Shown one piece after another: positions 17,828 through 28,046 of a stretch of 64,000 bases of DNA. The notes beneath the pieces were generated by a model. That model saw only the letters and a program-made list of their open reading frames with translations. It was not told the origin of the DNA and ran no database searches. This DNA is from Amycolatopsis sp. NBC_01488. Its GTDB lineage: Bacteria > Actinomycetota > Actinomycetes > Mycobacteriales > Pseudonocardiaceae. Where the stretch lies: positions 3,290,001 through 3,354,000 of the forward strand of contig NZ_CP109434.1 of NCBI RefSeq assembly GCF_036227105.1, in the 5' to 3' direction. Made by a program: the position numbers and the translations under genes. Within the stretch, counting starts at the first letter, position 1. Every line of letters begins with the position of its first letter.

Positions 17828-19249
17828 ATGATGAGCAAGCGCAAGGCCGCGACCGCGGTGGCCGCGGCATTGACGCTGGGGGCGACCGCCGCGTTGTCCG
17901 GCGGAGCCGAAGCCGTTACGCAGCAGGGAGGCGGTTTTACCGACCGGGGCGACATCCGCTTTCTGCCGCAGCCACTGAAAGATCGCCTGGCGTTGCTGGC
18001 CGGCCGGCCGTCGACCTTTCCGCCGATGACCGCGTTTTCCGAAGCGCCGACACCGAGTCGGTTATTCCAGTACTACCTGCTGGACACCAAGAATTTCCAA
18101 CCGAATGTGTTCACGACGACCATTCCGGGGATCAACGACGGGGTCGCGCCGACGGCCACCGGGCCGAACCACGACCTGCCCACGCTGGGCGGGCTGCGGG
18201 TGGTCGTCGAGCCCAAGCCCGGGCTGCCGACCGATCCGAACGACCCCGGTTCGTTCGTCGACATGTTCACCGACATCTCGGGGCTGTTCGTCATCAACAA
18301 CGAGTCTGGCTGGTACGAGGGCTGGCTGATCCACGACGTGACGGTGCCGGACGTCGCCGCGCCGCGCACCGACGGGCACGCCGCCTTCGGCACGATCACC
18401 GCCGCGGACGCCGCGGCGCTGGCGAAGACGGGGGACCACCACAACAAACCGGGTGCGGTCTTCACCACCGACGGCAAGGCGCCACGCGAACCGTCCGCGA
18501 ACGACCACTGGCCGGACAAGGTGTCCAACCTCGTGCCGATCCAGCTGTCGCTGGGCGCCTACAACGCCGCGCAGCAGAGCGACCTCCACTCGTACTGGGA
18601 GCTCAACCAGTACACGAACTGGGTGCCGCCCGCGTACGAGCTGCCGTTCACCGGTGGGATGCCCGGCACGTTCGAGAAGGGCAAGATCGGCGCGCTGTCG
18701 TCGATCGTGCCCGGCTCGGGTCCCGCGGGCGTGAAGAACAAGCCGCAGGTCGACGGCGACAACCCGAACATCCCGCGTGACCCGGACCGGCTGCTCAACA
18801 CGAGCCCGGAAGACCCGGACCGCCCGATGCCGAACAACGACGACCACAAGGAGAAACGGCTCCGGTTCGTCCCGAGCGGCCTGGGCAACGAAGTGATGCT
18901 GGACGTCTACCTGCGGACCGCGTCCTTCGAGCCGTACGAGCACAACCTGAGCCAGCGGATCTTCGACGCCTACGCGGCCGAGGTCGCGCGGGTCGACGGC
19001 AACCGCGACGGCATCGTCGACGCCGTCGAGGCGGACCTCGAGGGCACGTCCGACGGCGGCCAGTCCAACGACCGGCTGTTCCTGCCCGCGACCGCGTACA
19101 ACCGCGTCGCGGTGACCCGGGAGATCAACGACGGCCTGCTTTCGCCCCGTTTCGCGCCCAGCCAGCGCGCGTGGGTGCTGAGCGGCGACATCGCCCGGGT
19201 GAGCCCGGCCGTGCCGGCGTCGATACCGCAGGACGGCGACAACCGCTAG
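17828..19249 (+). CDS. Secreted protein of unknown function with EF-hand-like loop
   Basis: A 473-residue protein with a clean Sec signal (MSKRKAATAVAAALTLGATAALSGGAEA, cleavage near residue 29) and no further membrane segment. GAGGAG lies 6 nt before ATG 17828. I do not recognise the family. Features: PLKDRLALLAGRPSTFPP near the mature start, many Asn/Asp/Pro turns, and a DGNRDGIVDAVE stretch near residue 390 that fits a calcium EF-hand or dockerin loop. It diverges from the sigma/Rieske operon, making it a candidate regulon member. A strong terminator follows. Confidence 0.75.
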   Translation: MMSKRKAATAVAAALTLGATAALSGGAEAVTQQGGGFTDRGDIRFLPQPLKDRLALLAGRPSTFPPMTAFSEAPTPSRLFQYYLLDTKNFQPNVFTTTIPGINDGVAPTATGPNHDLPTLGGLRVVVEPKPGLPTDPNDPGSFVDMFTDISGLFVINNESGWYEGWLIHDVTVPDVAAPRTDGHAAFGTITAADAAALAKTGDHHNKPGAVFTTDGKAPREPSANDHWPDKVSNLVPIQLSLGAYNAAQQSDLHSYWELNQYTNWVPPAYELPFTGGMPGTFEKGKIGALSSIVPGSGPAGVKNKPQVDGDNPNIPRDPDRLLNTSPEDPDRPMPNNDDHKEKRLRFVPSGLGNEVMLDVYLRTASFEPYEHNLSQRIFDAYAAEVARVDGNRDGIVDAVEADLEGTSDGGQSNDRLFLPATAYNRVAVTREINDGLLSPRFAPSQRAWVLSGDIARVSPAVPASIPQDGDNR

Positions 19250-19267
19250 CCCGACCGGACCGAGGGG

Positions 19268-19306
19268 GCACGGGTGCGGCCGGCTCACCGCCGGCCGCAC
19301 CCGTGC
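19268..19306 (+). terminator. Terminator after the secreted-protein gene
   Basis: A perfect 17-bp stem (19268-19284 and 19290-19306) with loop TCACC. It lies between the secreted-protein stop and the convergent acyl-CoA dehydrogenase stop, so it may serve both. Confidence 0.85.
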
Positions 19307-19350
19307 GGGACAGGAAGGGAGGTGGACGATGCGCGTCTGGGAAACGAGTT

Positions 19351-20487
19351 TCAGGCCTTCTTCAGCTCACGGGCGATGACGAGCCGCTGGATCTGGTTCG
19401 TGCCCTCGAAGATCTGCGGCACCTTCGCCTCGCGCATGTAGCGCTCCACCGGGAAGTCACGCGTGTACCCGGCCCCGCCGAGGACCTGGACCGCGTCCGT
19501 GGTCACCTTCATCGCGCCGTCGGTCGCGACCAGCTTCGCGATCGACGCCTGCCGCTGGAACGGCAGCCCGCGGTCACGCCGTCGGGCTGCCTCCAGGTAG
19601 CAAGCCCGGGAAGACTCGACGATCGCCGCCATGTCGGCCAGGAGGAACTCGATGCCCTGGAAGTCGATGATCGGGCGCCCGAACTGCGAGCGTCCCTTCG
19701 CGTACGCCACCGCCTCGTCCAAAGCCGCCTGTGCGAGGCCCACCGCGCACGCCGCGATCCCCAGCCGCCCGGAATTCAGCGACGACAGCGCGATCCGCAT
19801 GCCCGCTCCCGCGGGGCCCACCAGCCGCGAAGCCGGGACGCGGGCGCCGTCGAAGATCAGCTGGGCCGTCGGGGAGCCCGTCAGGCCCATCTTGCGTTCG
19901 CGCGGTGCCGCGGAGAGGCCGTCGGTCGGAGAGGGGACCAGCAGGCACGAGATCTCGTCCGCGCCTGTGCGGACCATCGTCGTGTAGAAGTCCGCCACGC
20001 CCGCGTGCGTGATCCACGCCTTCGTGCCGTCGACGACGTAGTCCGAACCGTCGAGACGCGCACGTGTCGACAAAGCGGCCGCGTCCGAGCCCGCCTGCGT
20101 CTCCGAGAGCGCGTACGCCCCCAAGAGCGAGCCTTCCAGCATGTCCGGCAGCCACTCGTCGCGTTGTTCGTCGGTGCCGTACTCCGAAAGCGCGTAGCAG
20201 GACATCGTGTGCACCGACAGGCCGACGCCGACCGTCATCCACGCCGTCGCGATCTCCTCCAGGACCTGCAGGTACACCTCGTACGGCACCTCGCCGCCGC
20301 CCCAGCGCTCGGCGTACGGCAGGCCCAGCAGGCCGGACTTGCCCAGCAGGCGGAACTGCTCGCGCGGGAACTGCTCGGCCTCCTCCGCCGCCGCCGCACG
20401 CGGGGCCAGCTCGTCGCGGGCGATCTCGCGAGCCAGCGCGACCAGAGCTTCGGCGTCCGAATCCGGCAGCAGGCGTTCGGCGGGCAT
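19351..20487 (-). CDS. Acyl-CoA dehydrogenase
   Basis: A 378-residue FAD flavoenzyme oxidising acyl-CoA to enoyl-CoA. Landmarks are [15 protein letters not shown] (FAD/substrate motif), [42 protein letters not shown], and the C-terminal [36 protein letters not shown] containing the catalytic-base position (E in FEGTNQ). ATG 20487 has GGAGG upstream. It is divergent from a TetR regulator across a clear operator. Confidence 0.93.
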   Translation of the reverse strand: MPAERLLPDSDAEALVALAREIARDELAPRAAAAEEAEQFPREQFRLLGKSGLLGLPYAERWGGGEVPYEVYLQVLEEIATAWMTVGVGLSVHTMSCYALSEYGTDEQRDEWLPDMLEGSLLGAYALSETQAGSDAAALSTRARLDGSDYVVDGTKAWITHAGVADFYTTMVRTGADEISCLLVPSPTDGLSAAPRERKMGLTGSPTAQLIFDGARVPASRLVGPAGAGMRIALSSLNSGRLGIAACAVGLAQAALDEAVAYAKGRSQFGRPIIDFQGIEFLLADMAAIVESSRACYLEAARRRDRGLPFQRQASIAKLVATDGAMKVTTDAVQVLGGAGYTRDFPVERYMREAKVPQIFEGTNQIQRLVIARELKKA

Positions 20488-20563
20488 CGTCGTCCTCCAA
20501 ACACATGTCTTGCGGGGGTTCCGGGTGGCGGAGCCCCCGGCCCGGGACGGAGTCCCGGATATG

Positions 20564-20585
20564 ACAGTACTGAAAACAGTACTGT
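20564..20585. promoter_or_regulatory. TetR operator in the acyl-CoA dehydrogenase/TetR divergent promoter
   Basis: A perfect inverted repeat ACAGTACTG-AAAA-CAGTACTGT, with a further half-site-like AGTACAGTAT at 20599-20608. The site is markedly AT-rich and sits between the two divergent genes (20487 and 20651), the expected place for autoregulation plus control of the dehydrogenase. Confidence 0.65.
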
Positions 20586-20650
20586 GGGCTCTTCGAGAGT
20601 ACAGTATCGAGCGACTGGGGTGTCCGGAAGACGTAGGAGATAGTGAGCCG

Positions 20651-21232
20651 ATGCGCCCCGAACCACGCCGACGGCCGACCGCCCGCCAGCGCGCCTTGCT
20701 GGTCGACCTCGAGGCGCTCTTCCTCGCCGAAGGCTTCGCGGACTTCACCCTCGACGACCTCGCCGGCCGCCTTCGCTGCTCGAAGTCGACGCTCTACGCG
20801 CTCGCGCCCAGCAAGGAGCAGCTCGCCGTCAAGGTCGTCACCCACTTCTTTCGCGGGGCCGGCGAGCGGATCGAGGAGCGCGTCGCCGGGATCGACGACG
20901 CCCGCAAGCTCATCGGGGAGTACCTGGCCGGCGTCTCCGAGCACCTGAACCGGGCGTCGCCCGCGTTCATGCGAGACCTCGCCGAGTTCGGGCCGGCCCG
21001 CGAGGCCTACCAGGTCAACAGCAGGTTCGCCGCCCAGCGGCTCCGGCAGTTCATCGACCGGGGTGTCGCCGAGGGCGTCTTCCGCGACGTCCACGCCCGG
21101 CTCGTCGCCGAGATGACCAGCCTGATCATCGAGGGCATCCAGACCGGCGTGCTCGGCCAGCGGACCGACGTCTCCGACGCCGAAGCGTTCACCGCTCTGG
21201 GTGAACTCCTGCTCGGTGGCCTGAACAAATAG
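20651..21232 (+). CDS. TetR-family regulator of the adjacent acyl-CoA dehydrogenase
   Basis: 193 residues. The HTH spans about residues 10-55 ([48 protein letters not shown]), with a helical effector domain after it. GGAG lies about 13 nt before ATG 20651. It is divergent from the acyl-CoA dehydrogenase with a palindrome between, so it is likely a repressor responding to an acyl-CoA (inference). Confidence 0.88.
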   Translation: MRPEPRRRPTARQRALLVDLEALFLAEGFADFTLDDLAGRLRCSKSTLYALAPSKEQLAVKVVTHFFRGAGERIEERVAGIDDARKLIGEYLAGVSEHLNRASPAFMRDLAEFGPAREAYQVNSRFAAQRLRQFIDRGVAEGVFRDVHARLVAEMTSLIIEGIQTGVLGQRTDVSDAEAFTALGELLLGGLNK

Positions 21233-21273
21233 CGGACAGGATTTGTCAGCCGGAACTCGATTAAACTCCCGGC

Positions 21274-22215
21274 GTGATCGTCGTAGGCGGAGAAGCTCTG
21301 GTCGACCTGGTTCCCGGCGACCCTCTGGATTCCACTGTGGACGGTGGGCTGCGCGCGCTGCTCCCGCGGCTCGGCGGCGGTCCGTACAACGTCGCGCTGG
21401 CGGCCGGGCGCCTCGGCGTGCCGGCGGCGTTCCTCTCGCGCGTGTCCACCGACCGCTTCGGCGACGCGATGGTCGAGCGCCTGCACGCTTCCGACGTCGA
21501 CACGTCGTTGCTGCAGCGCGGCGACGAACCGACGACGCTCGCCGTCGTCGCGCTCGACGCGAAGGGCGCCGCGCGCTACACGTTCTACGTCGAGGGCACC
21601 GCGGACCGGCTCGTCGCGGACCCGGGACCGCTGCCGGAGAACGTGACCGCGCTCTCACTGGGCACCCTCGGGATGGTCCTCGAGCCCGGCGCGTCGGCGT
21701 ACGAAGCCATGCTGCGGCGCGAGGCCGCGCGCGGCGTGCTGACCGTCCTCGACCCGAACATCCGCGAGGCGCTGATCACCGACCCCGCCGCCTACCGCGC
21801 CCGGTTCACCTCCTGGCTGCCGGACGTTCGCCTGCTGAAGATCTCCGACGACGACGCCGCGTGGCTCACCGAAGGCGCCGACCCGGTCGCCGCCGCGAAG
21901 ACGTGGATCGAGTCCGGTGTGGACGCCGTGGTGCTCACCCGGGGCGCCGACGGCGTCGCGGTGATCACCGCCGCAGGTGAGCTGGCCCACGTGCCGTCGC
22001 GGAAGGTCGCCGTGGTGGACACGATCGGTGCCGGCGACACCGTCCAGGGCGCGCTGCTGGCCTGGCTGCACACCCGCGAGGTCGCCGACCTGGCCTCCCT
22101 CGACGCCGGCGCGTGGCGCGAGGCGCTGGCGTTCGCGGCGAAAGCGGCGTCGATCACCGTTTCGCGGAGCGGGGCCGAGCCGCCGACGTCCGCCGAGATG
22201 GCGTCCGCCGTGTGA
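21274..22215 (+). CDS. PfkB-family sugar kinase (fructokinase-like)
   Basis: A 313-residue ribokinase-fold kinase. It starts IVVGGEALVDLVP, has LGGGPYNVALAAGRLGVPAAFLSRVSTDRFG (PfkB signature 1 region), DPNIREALITD, and signature 2 DTIGAGDTVQGALLAW with the catalytic aspartate. It is closest in style to fructokinases; the sugar cannot be fixed from sequence. The start is GTG and only 41 bp separate it from the TetR gene. Confidence 0.9.
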   Translation: MIVVGGEALVDLVPGDPLDSTVDGGLRALLPRLGGGPYNVALAAGRLGVPAAFLSRVSTDRFGDAMVERLHASDVDTSLLQRGDEPTTLAVVALDAKGAARYTFYVEGTADRLVADPGPLPENVTALSLGTLGMVLEPGASAYEAMLRREAARGVLTVLDPNIREALITDPAAYRARFTSWLPDVRLLKISDDDAAWLTEGADPVAAAKTWIESGVDAVVLTRGADGVAVITAAGELAHVPSRKVAVVDTIGAGDTVQGALLAWLHTREVADLASLDAGAWREALAFAAKAASITVSRSGAEPPTSAEMASAV

Positions 22216-22413
22216 ACCTGGTCCCAAAGGGGCACCCAGGAGCAACGCCACCGCTGCGCGAACACACGTTTCTCGACTAACGTTGTGGGGCATTCTTCAT
22301 ACCCCAGCGGGGCGGTGTGCAGCGAGGCGCCAGTGTTTCCTCGCGTGAACACGTGGCTACCTGTGGAACCCGCAGGCGCCGCCGACCCGTGCCGAAACGT
22401 GAGAGGGACTTGC

Positions 22414-23730
<1,317 letters not shown>

Positions 23731-23746
23731 CGGCTCACCCTGGTCG

Positions 23747-23778
23747 GCGCCCCGTCGTGCATCCGCACGGCGGGGCGC
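23747..23778 (+). terminator. Terminator after gltA
   Basis: A 14-bp stem with one G-U pair (23747-23760 and 23765-23778), loop ATCC, followed by TT. It sits between gltA and the photolyase start. Confidence 0.75.
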
Positions 23779-23793
23779 TTATCGTTGGGCGGC

Positions 23794-25260
23794 GTGACCA
23801 AGGAAGCACCCGTCGTCCTGTGGTTTCGTCGCGACCTGCGGCTCGGCGACCACGCTGCGCTGCTCGAGGCGTCGAAGCACAGCAAGCACGTGCTCGCGCT
23901 GTACGTCCTCGACGAGGTGCTGCTGAAGCCGGGCGGTGCCGTCCGCGAAGCCTTCCTGTACGGGTGCCTCGAGAAGCTGGACGAGCAGCTCGGCGGACGG
24001 CTGATGCTGGTGCGCGGCGAACCGGCGGTCGAAGTCGTTCGCGCCGCCCGGAAGATCGGCGCGGCCGCCGTGCACGTCAGCGCCGACGCCGGCCCGTACG
24101 GCCGCCGCCGCGATGCCGAGGTCGCGAAAGCGTTGGCGGAGAACAACATCAACTGGGTCGAGACTGGTTCGCCGTACGCCGTGACGCCCGGGCGCGTCAC
24201 CAAGCCGGGCGGCGATCCCTACCGCGTCTTCACGCCGTTCCACCGGGCGTGGACCGCGCATGGCCGCCCGTCACCCGCGGACACTGGACCGTCCCTTGTG
24301 GACTGGTTGGAACCGCCGACGTCGCTGAAGATCCCCAAGCCCCCCAAGGTTTCCGCGACGCTGCCCGAGCCGGGCGAGCGGGCCGCGCTGGACGTCTGGC
24401 ACGCGTTCCTCGGCGAGGGCATCGAAACCTACGATTCCGATCGCGACCGCCCGGACCGCGAAGGCACGACGAGGCTTTCGCCGTACCTGCGCTGGGGCTG
24501 CGTCCACCCGCGGACGCTGCTGGCCGACCTCGCGGGCGACGACCGCGCCGGCGCGAAGTCGTTGCGCAGCGAGATCTGCTGGCGCGAGTTCCACGCCGAC
24601 GTCCTGTGGCACCGCCCGGAAACCGCGCGGGAGAACTACGACAAGCGGTTCGACGCCATGAAGCACGACGACGACCCCGAGGCCTTCGAGCGGTGGTGTG
24701 AGGGCCGCACCGGCTACCCGATCGTCGACGCGGGGATGCGGCAGCTGCTGGCCGAGGGCTGGATGCACAACCGCGTGCGGATGGTCGTCGCGAGCTTCCT
24801 GGTGAAGGACCTGCACCTCCCGTGGTGGCGCGGCGCACGGCACTTCATGAAGCACCTCGTCGACGGCGACCTGGCGTCGAACCAGCTGAACTGGCAGTGG
24901 GTCGCGGGCTGCGGCACGGACGCGGCACCGTACTTCCGCATCTTCAACCCCACGACCCAGGGCGAGAAGTTCGACCCGAACGGCGACTACGTCCGCAAGT
25001 ACGTCCCGGAGCTGCGCGGCGTCGAGGGGAAGGCGGTGCACCAGCCGAAGGAGCGCCCCGAGGGGTACCCGGAGCCGATGGTCGACCACGCCCACGAGCG
25101 CCAGGTTTCCTTGGCGCGGTACGGCAAGATCACGACGGCGTCAGCCGCGCAGGGCTTCCGACAGCTTGATGCGGCTGCCGATCCGCAGCACGCTGTTGCC
25201 GTAGATCCGGCCGCCCAGCCAGGTGAACAGGGCGACCAGCGCGACCGTCAGCCCGAGTGA
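23794..25260 (+). CDS. phr: Deoxyribodipyrimidine photolyase
   Basis: A 488-residue flavoprotein repairing UV cyclobutane dimers. The N-terminal antenna domain starts VVLWFRRDLRLGDHAAL. The FAD domain has TTRLSPYLRWGCVHPR, EICWREFHADVLWH, GYPIVDAGMRQL, WMHNRVRMVVASFLVKDL and ASNQLNWQWVAGCGTDAAPYFRIFNP. GTG 23794 is preferred. Typical enzymes end soon after the SLARYGKI point; here about 40 extra, low-complexity, Gln/Asp-rich residues run 120 bp antisense into the convergent ABC permease gene, so the original stop was probably lost. Confidence 0.93.
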   Translation: MTKEAPVVLWFRRDLRLGDHAALLEASKHSKHVLALYVLDEVLLKPGGAVREAFLYGCLEKLDEQLGGRLMLVRGEPAVEVVRAARKIGAAAVHVSADAGPYGRRRDAEVAKALAENNINWVETGSPYAVTPGRVTKPGGDPYRVFTPFHRAWTAHGRPSPADTGPSLVDWLEPPTSLKIPKPPKVSATLPEPGERAALDVWHAFLGEGIETYDSDRDRPDREGTTRLSPYLRWGCVHPRTLLADLAGDDRAGAKSLRSEICWREFHADVLWHRPETARENYDKRFDAMKHDDDPEAFERWCEGRTGYPIVDAGMRQLLAEGWMHNRVRMVVASFLVKDLHLPWWRGARHFMKHLVDGDLASNQLNWQWVAGCGTDAAPYFRIFNPTTQGEKFDPNGDYVRKYVPELRGVEGKAVHQPKERPEGYPEPMVDHAHERQVSLARYGKITTASAAQGFRQLDAAADPQHAVAVDPAAQPGEQGDQRDRQPE

Positions 25261-26331
25261 CAGCGCGATCTCCCAGCCCGCCGCCGCGCCGGTCGAGATG
25301 CGGGCCGGCATCAGGATCGGGGAGAGCAGCGGGATCAGCGAAAGCACCTTCACGCCCGTGCCCGACGGGGCCTGCAGCAGCAGGTTGATCCCGGCGATGA
25401 ACCCGACGATCAGGATGATGTTGAGCGGCGTGACGACCGCCTGCGTGTCCTCCTGGCGCGACACCAGCGAGCCCAGCGCGCCGTAGATCGTGGCGTACAG
25501 CAGGAAGCCGAGCAGGTACCAGAGCAGGCCCCACAGCAACGTGCCCGTCGCGAAGCCGGACAGCGTGAACACGCCGGTCGCCGACGCCGCGGCCAGGCCG
25601 GCCGCGGCCAGGATCACCAGCTGGGTCAGCCCGACCAGGCCGAGCCCGATCACCTTGCCCAGCAACAGCTGCCACGGCCGCACGCTGGCGAGCAGGATCT
25701 CCACGACCCGGCTCGACTTCTCCTCGACGACGCCCTGGGCGACCATCATCCCGTAGGTGATGATGCTGATGTAGAGCAGGAACGCGACGATCAGGCCGAC
25801 GACCAGCCGCTGCGTCTGGTCCGCGGGTTCCGGCGAGATCGGGTCGTCCCGCACGTGGGTGCCGTCGACCTGGGCCATCACCGCGGCCGGATCGAGCTGC
25901 GCGGACGAGAGGACGCCGTCGAGCACCTGCTGCTGCGCGACCTGGTCGAGCACCTTGCGCAGCTGGTCGTCCAAAGAGGACTTGTAGGTGGCGGTCAGCT
26001 TCGCCGCGCTGCCGGAGACGAGCGCGTCGAGATCGCCGTCCTCGACCTCCTTGCGGCCCTCGGCCGGGTCGGTGACGGTGACTGTCGAGATCTGCCGCCC
26101 GGACTGCGCGGCTTCGACCTGCAGCTGCCGCGCGATCCCGGTCGCCTGCCCGGTGAGCCCGACGGTGCTCTTGTCCGCCGACCCCGCCAGCGACGTCTGG
26201 AAGGCGACGTACCCCAGCAGCAGCACCAGCATCACGACGGTGCCGATGACGAACGACCGCGTGCGCAGCCGCGTGTTCAGCTCGCGCTTCAGCACGAGCC
26301 AGACGGCCCGCCGGCCGCTCAGCTTCTTCAT
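25141..26331 (-). CDS. ABC-2 type permease (NatB-like)
   Basis: A 396-residue integral membrane protein with one N-terminal helix (residues 25-48), a large extracytoplasmic loop, and about five C-terminal helices. Motif VVEEKSSRVVEILLASVRPWQLLLGKV is characteristic of NatB/ABC-2 exporters. The ATG overlaps the ATPase gene stop by 4 bp. The distal part of the gene is overlapped by the photolyase tail. It forms an exporter with the upstream ATPase; the substrate could be a cation or drug but is unknown. Confidence 0.9.
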   Translation of the reverse strand: MKKLSGRRAVWLVLKRELNTRLRTRSFVIGTVVMLVLLLGYVAFQTSLAGSADKSTVGLTGQATGIARQLQVEAAQSGRQISTVTVTDPAEGRKEVEDGDLDALVSGSAAKLTATYKSSLDDQLRKVLDQVAQQQVLDGVLSSAQLDPAAVMAQVDGTHVRDDPISPEPADQTQRLVVGLIVAFLLYISIITYGMMVAQGVVEEKSSRVVEILLASVRPWQLLLGKVIGLGLVGLTQLVILAAAGLAAASATGVFTLSGFATGTLLWGLLWYLLGFLLYATIYGALGSLVSRQEDTQAVVTPLNIILIVGFIAGINLLLQAPSGTGVKVLSLIPLLSPILMPARISTGAAAGWEIALSLGLTVALVALFTWLGGRIYGNSVLRIGSRIKLSEALRG

Positions 26332-27239
26332 CGTTCCCCCTTCACGGACACCGCGTCGCGGAACAGCTCGGTCAGCGACCGGCGACGGCGGCTGAACTCG
26401 GTGACCGGCCCGGTCGCCAGCGCGGCGGCGAGCACGGCCTGGTCGTCGGCACTCGGTGCGAGGTCCAGCACGGTGGTGGCGCCGTGGTCTTCCAGGACGC
26501 GCACGCCGGGCAGGCCCGCGGCCCAGCCTTCGGGCGCGGCCGGTGCGGTGACGACGAGCTTGCTGTTCGCGCCGGCGGTCAGCTCGCCGACGCTGCCGAC
26601 GGCGACCATCCGGCCGCCGCGGATGATCCCGACCCGGTCGCACAGCCGCTCGACGAGGTCCAGCTGGTGGCTGGAGAACACGACCGGTACGCCGGCCGCG
26701 GCCTTCTCGCGCAGCACGCCGCTCATGACGTCGACGGCCAGCGGGTCCAGGCCGGAGAACGGCTCGTCGAGCACCAGCACGGCCGGGTCGTGCACGAGCG
26801 CGGCGGCCAGCTGGACGCGCTGCTGGTTGCCAAGGCTCAGCTTCTGCACCTCGTCCTTGCGGCGGTCCGCCAGCCCGAGCCTGCCGATCCAGATCTCGGC
26901 GTTGCGATGGGCTTCGTTCGCGCTGAGCCCGTGCAGCTCGGCGAGGTAGACCAGCTGGTCCAGCACCTTCATCTTCGGGTAGAGCCCGCGTTCCTCCGGC
27001 ATGTAGCCGATGTGGGTGCGGGTCTCGTGCGTGACGGGCCTGCCGTCGAACCGGACCTCCCCGCCGTCGGCGGCCAGCACGCCCAGCGCGATCCGCATGG
27101 TGGTCGTCTTGCCGGCGCCGTTGCTGCCGACGAAGCCGAACAGCTCCCCGGCGCGGACGTCGAACGTCACGCCGTCGAGCGCGACCTTCGCGCCGTAGCG
27201 CTTGGAGATCCCGTCGATCTCCAGCGTCCCCTCAGTCAT
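26328..27239 (-). CDS. ABC transporter ATP-binding protein (NatA-like)
   Basis: 303 residues. Walker A GSNGAGKTTT, signature LSLGNQQRVQLA (an LSxGN variant), Walker B VLVLDEPFSGLDP and the H-loop SSHQ are all present. A C-terminal domain of about 80 residues (from roughly position 215) follows the nucleotide-binding domain, as in DrrA/NatA-type exporters. It overlaps the upstream membrane-protein gene by 8 bp and the permease by 4 bp, so it belongs to a four-gene coupled operon. Confidence 0.93.
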   Translation of the reverse strand: MTEGTLEIDGISKRYGAKVALDGVTFDVRAGELFGFVGSNGAGKTTTMRIALGVLAADGGEVRFDGRPVTHETRTHIGYMPEERGLYPKMKVLDQLVYLAELHGLSANEAHRNAEIWIGRLGLADRRKDEVQKLSLGNQQRVQLAAALVHDPAVLVLDEPFSGLDPLAVDVMSGVLREKAAAGVPVVFSSHQLDLVERLCDRVGIIRGGRMVAVGSVGELTAGANSKLVVTAPAAPEGWAAGLPGVRVLEDHGATTVLDLAPSADDQAVLAAALATGPVTEFSRRRRSLTELFRDAVSVKGER

Positions 27240-27780
27240 TCGCCATCTCCTCGTCGAAGTCCTCGGGGTCGTCGTCCGGCAGTGACCAGCCCAGCATGAT
27301 CGACGGGATGGTGGTACCCGTGACCAGCAGCGCGGACAGCATCATCGCGCCGCGGACGCCGCCGTCTTCGGTGCGGGCGACCAGGAGGCAGTACATCATC
27401 GCGGCGATCATCAGGTAGCTCAGGATCTGGAACCCGAGGTAGGTGACGCGGTGGCGCCACTCGCGCTCGCGTTCGTCCAGCAGCCGCGAAAACCCGCCGC
27501 TCATCCGGCCGGTGAGGATCCGCAGCAGCACGAACACGCCGCCGCCGAGCAGGACGCTGCTCAGCCAGAAGCTGTCGAAGAGCCAGTCGCTTCCCTTGGT
27601 GAAGAACGACGCGCCGGCGATCAGCCCGAGATCGGCGAGTGCCAGTGCGGCGGCGAGGGCCCGGCGGTGCCGGCGGGTGCGCCAGCCGGCCAGCCGCCGG
27701 GAGTGCCGCAGTTCGCGCTCGTCCATCTTGTCCAGCTGCCGTTCCCAGTAGGCCGCGAGGCGGCCCGTCCTGTCGGTCAT
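27232..27780 (-). CDS. Four-helix membrane protein in the XRE/ABC operon
   Basis: 182 residues. A charged N-terminal helix (RLAAYWERQLDKMDERELRHSRRLAGWRTRRHRR) precedes four hydrophobic helices around residues 37-55, 63-80, 105-125 and 135-155, and an acidic C-tail (DDDPEDFDEEM) follows. I do not recognise a named family. Similar small membrane proteins often sit between an XRE regulator and NatAB-like ABC genes. It overlaps both neighbours. Confidence 0.8.
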   Translation of the reverse strand: MTDRTGRLAAYWERQLDKMDERELRHSRRLAGWRTRRHRRALAAALALADLGLIAGASFFTKGSDWLFDSFWLSSVLLGGGVFVLLRILTGRMSGGFSRLLDEREREWRHRVTYLGFQILSYLMIAAMMYCLLVARTEDGGVRGAMMLSALLVTGTTIPSIMLGWSLPDDDPEDFDEEMAND

Positions 27781-28046
27781 GCTCCCCCCTCGCGGTAGAC
27801 CTGGGTGGACAGTGGCGTGAACGGCGCGCGGCTGAACACCGCTTCGACCGGCAGGTCGAACACCGCGCAGATCCGGAAGGCCAGGTCCAGGCTCGGATAG
27901 TGGTCGCCGCGCTCGAGAGCGCCGATGGTCTGCGGGTTGACCTCGACGGCGTTCGCGAGCGCGGCCCTGCTCAGCCCGCGCTCGGCCCGGAGCACGGGGA
28001 GCCGGTTGTAGATCGGCAGCTCTTTGCCGCGTCTGACCGGACTCAT
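27777..28046 (-). CDS. XRE-family HTH regulator
   Basis: An 89-residue compact regulator of the YozG/HipB-like type. The HTH covers about residues 17-65 (NRLPVLRAERGLSRAALANAVEVNPQTIGALERGDHYPSLDLAFRICAVFDLPVEAVF). ATG 28046 gives a sensible N-terminus. No ribosome site is visible, and an AT-rich stretch lies directly upstream, so transcription may be leaderless. It heads the operon with the membrane protein and ABC exporter and is divergent from a sigma factor gene. Confidence 0.88.
   Translation of the reverse strand: MSPVRRGKELPIYNRLPVLRAERGLSRAALANAVEVNPQTIGALERGDHYPSLDLAFRICAVFDLPVEAVFSRAPFTPLSTQVYREGGA

Noticed and set aside
23785..23793. TTG start for the photolyase
   Set aside because: The GTG at 23794 gives the usual family N-terminus directly before the VVLWFRRDLR motif; the extra three residues add nothing.
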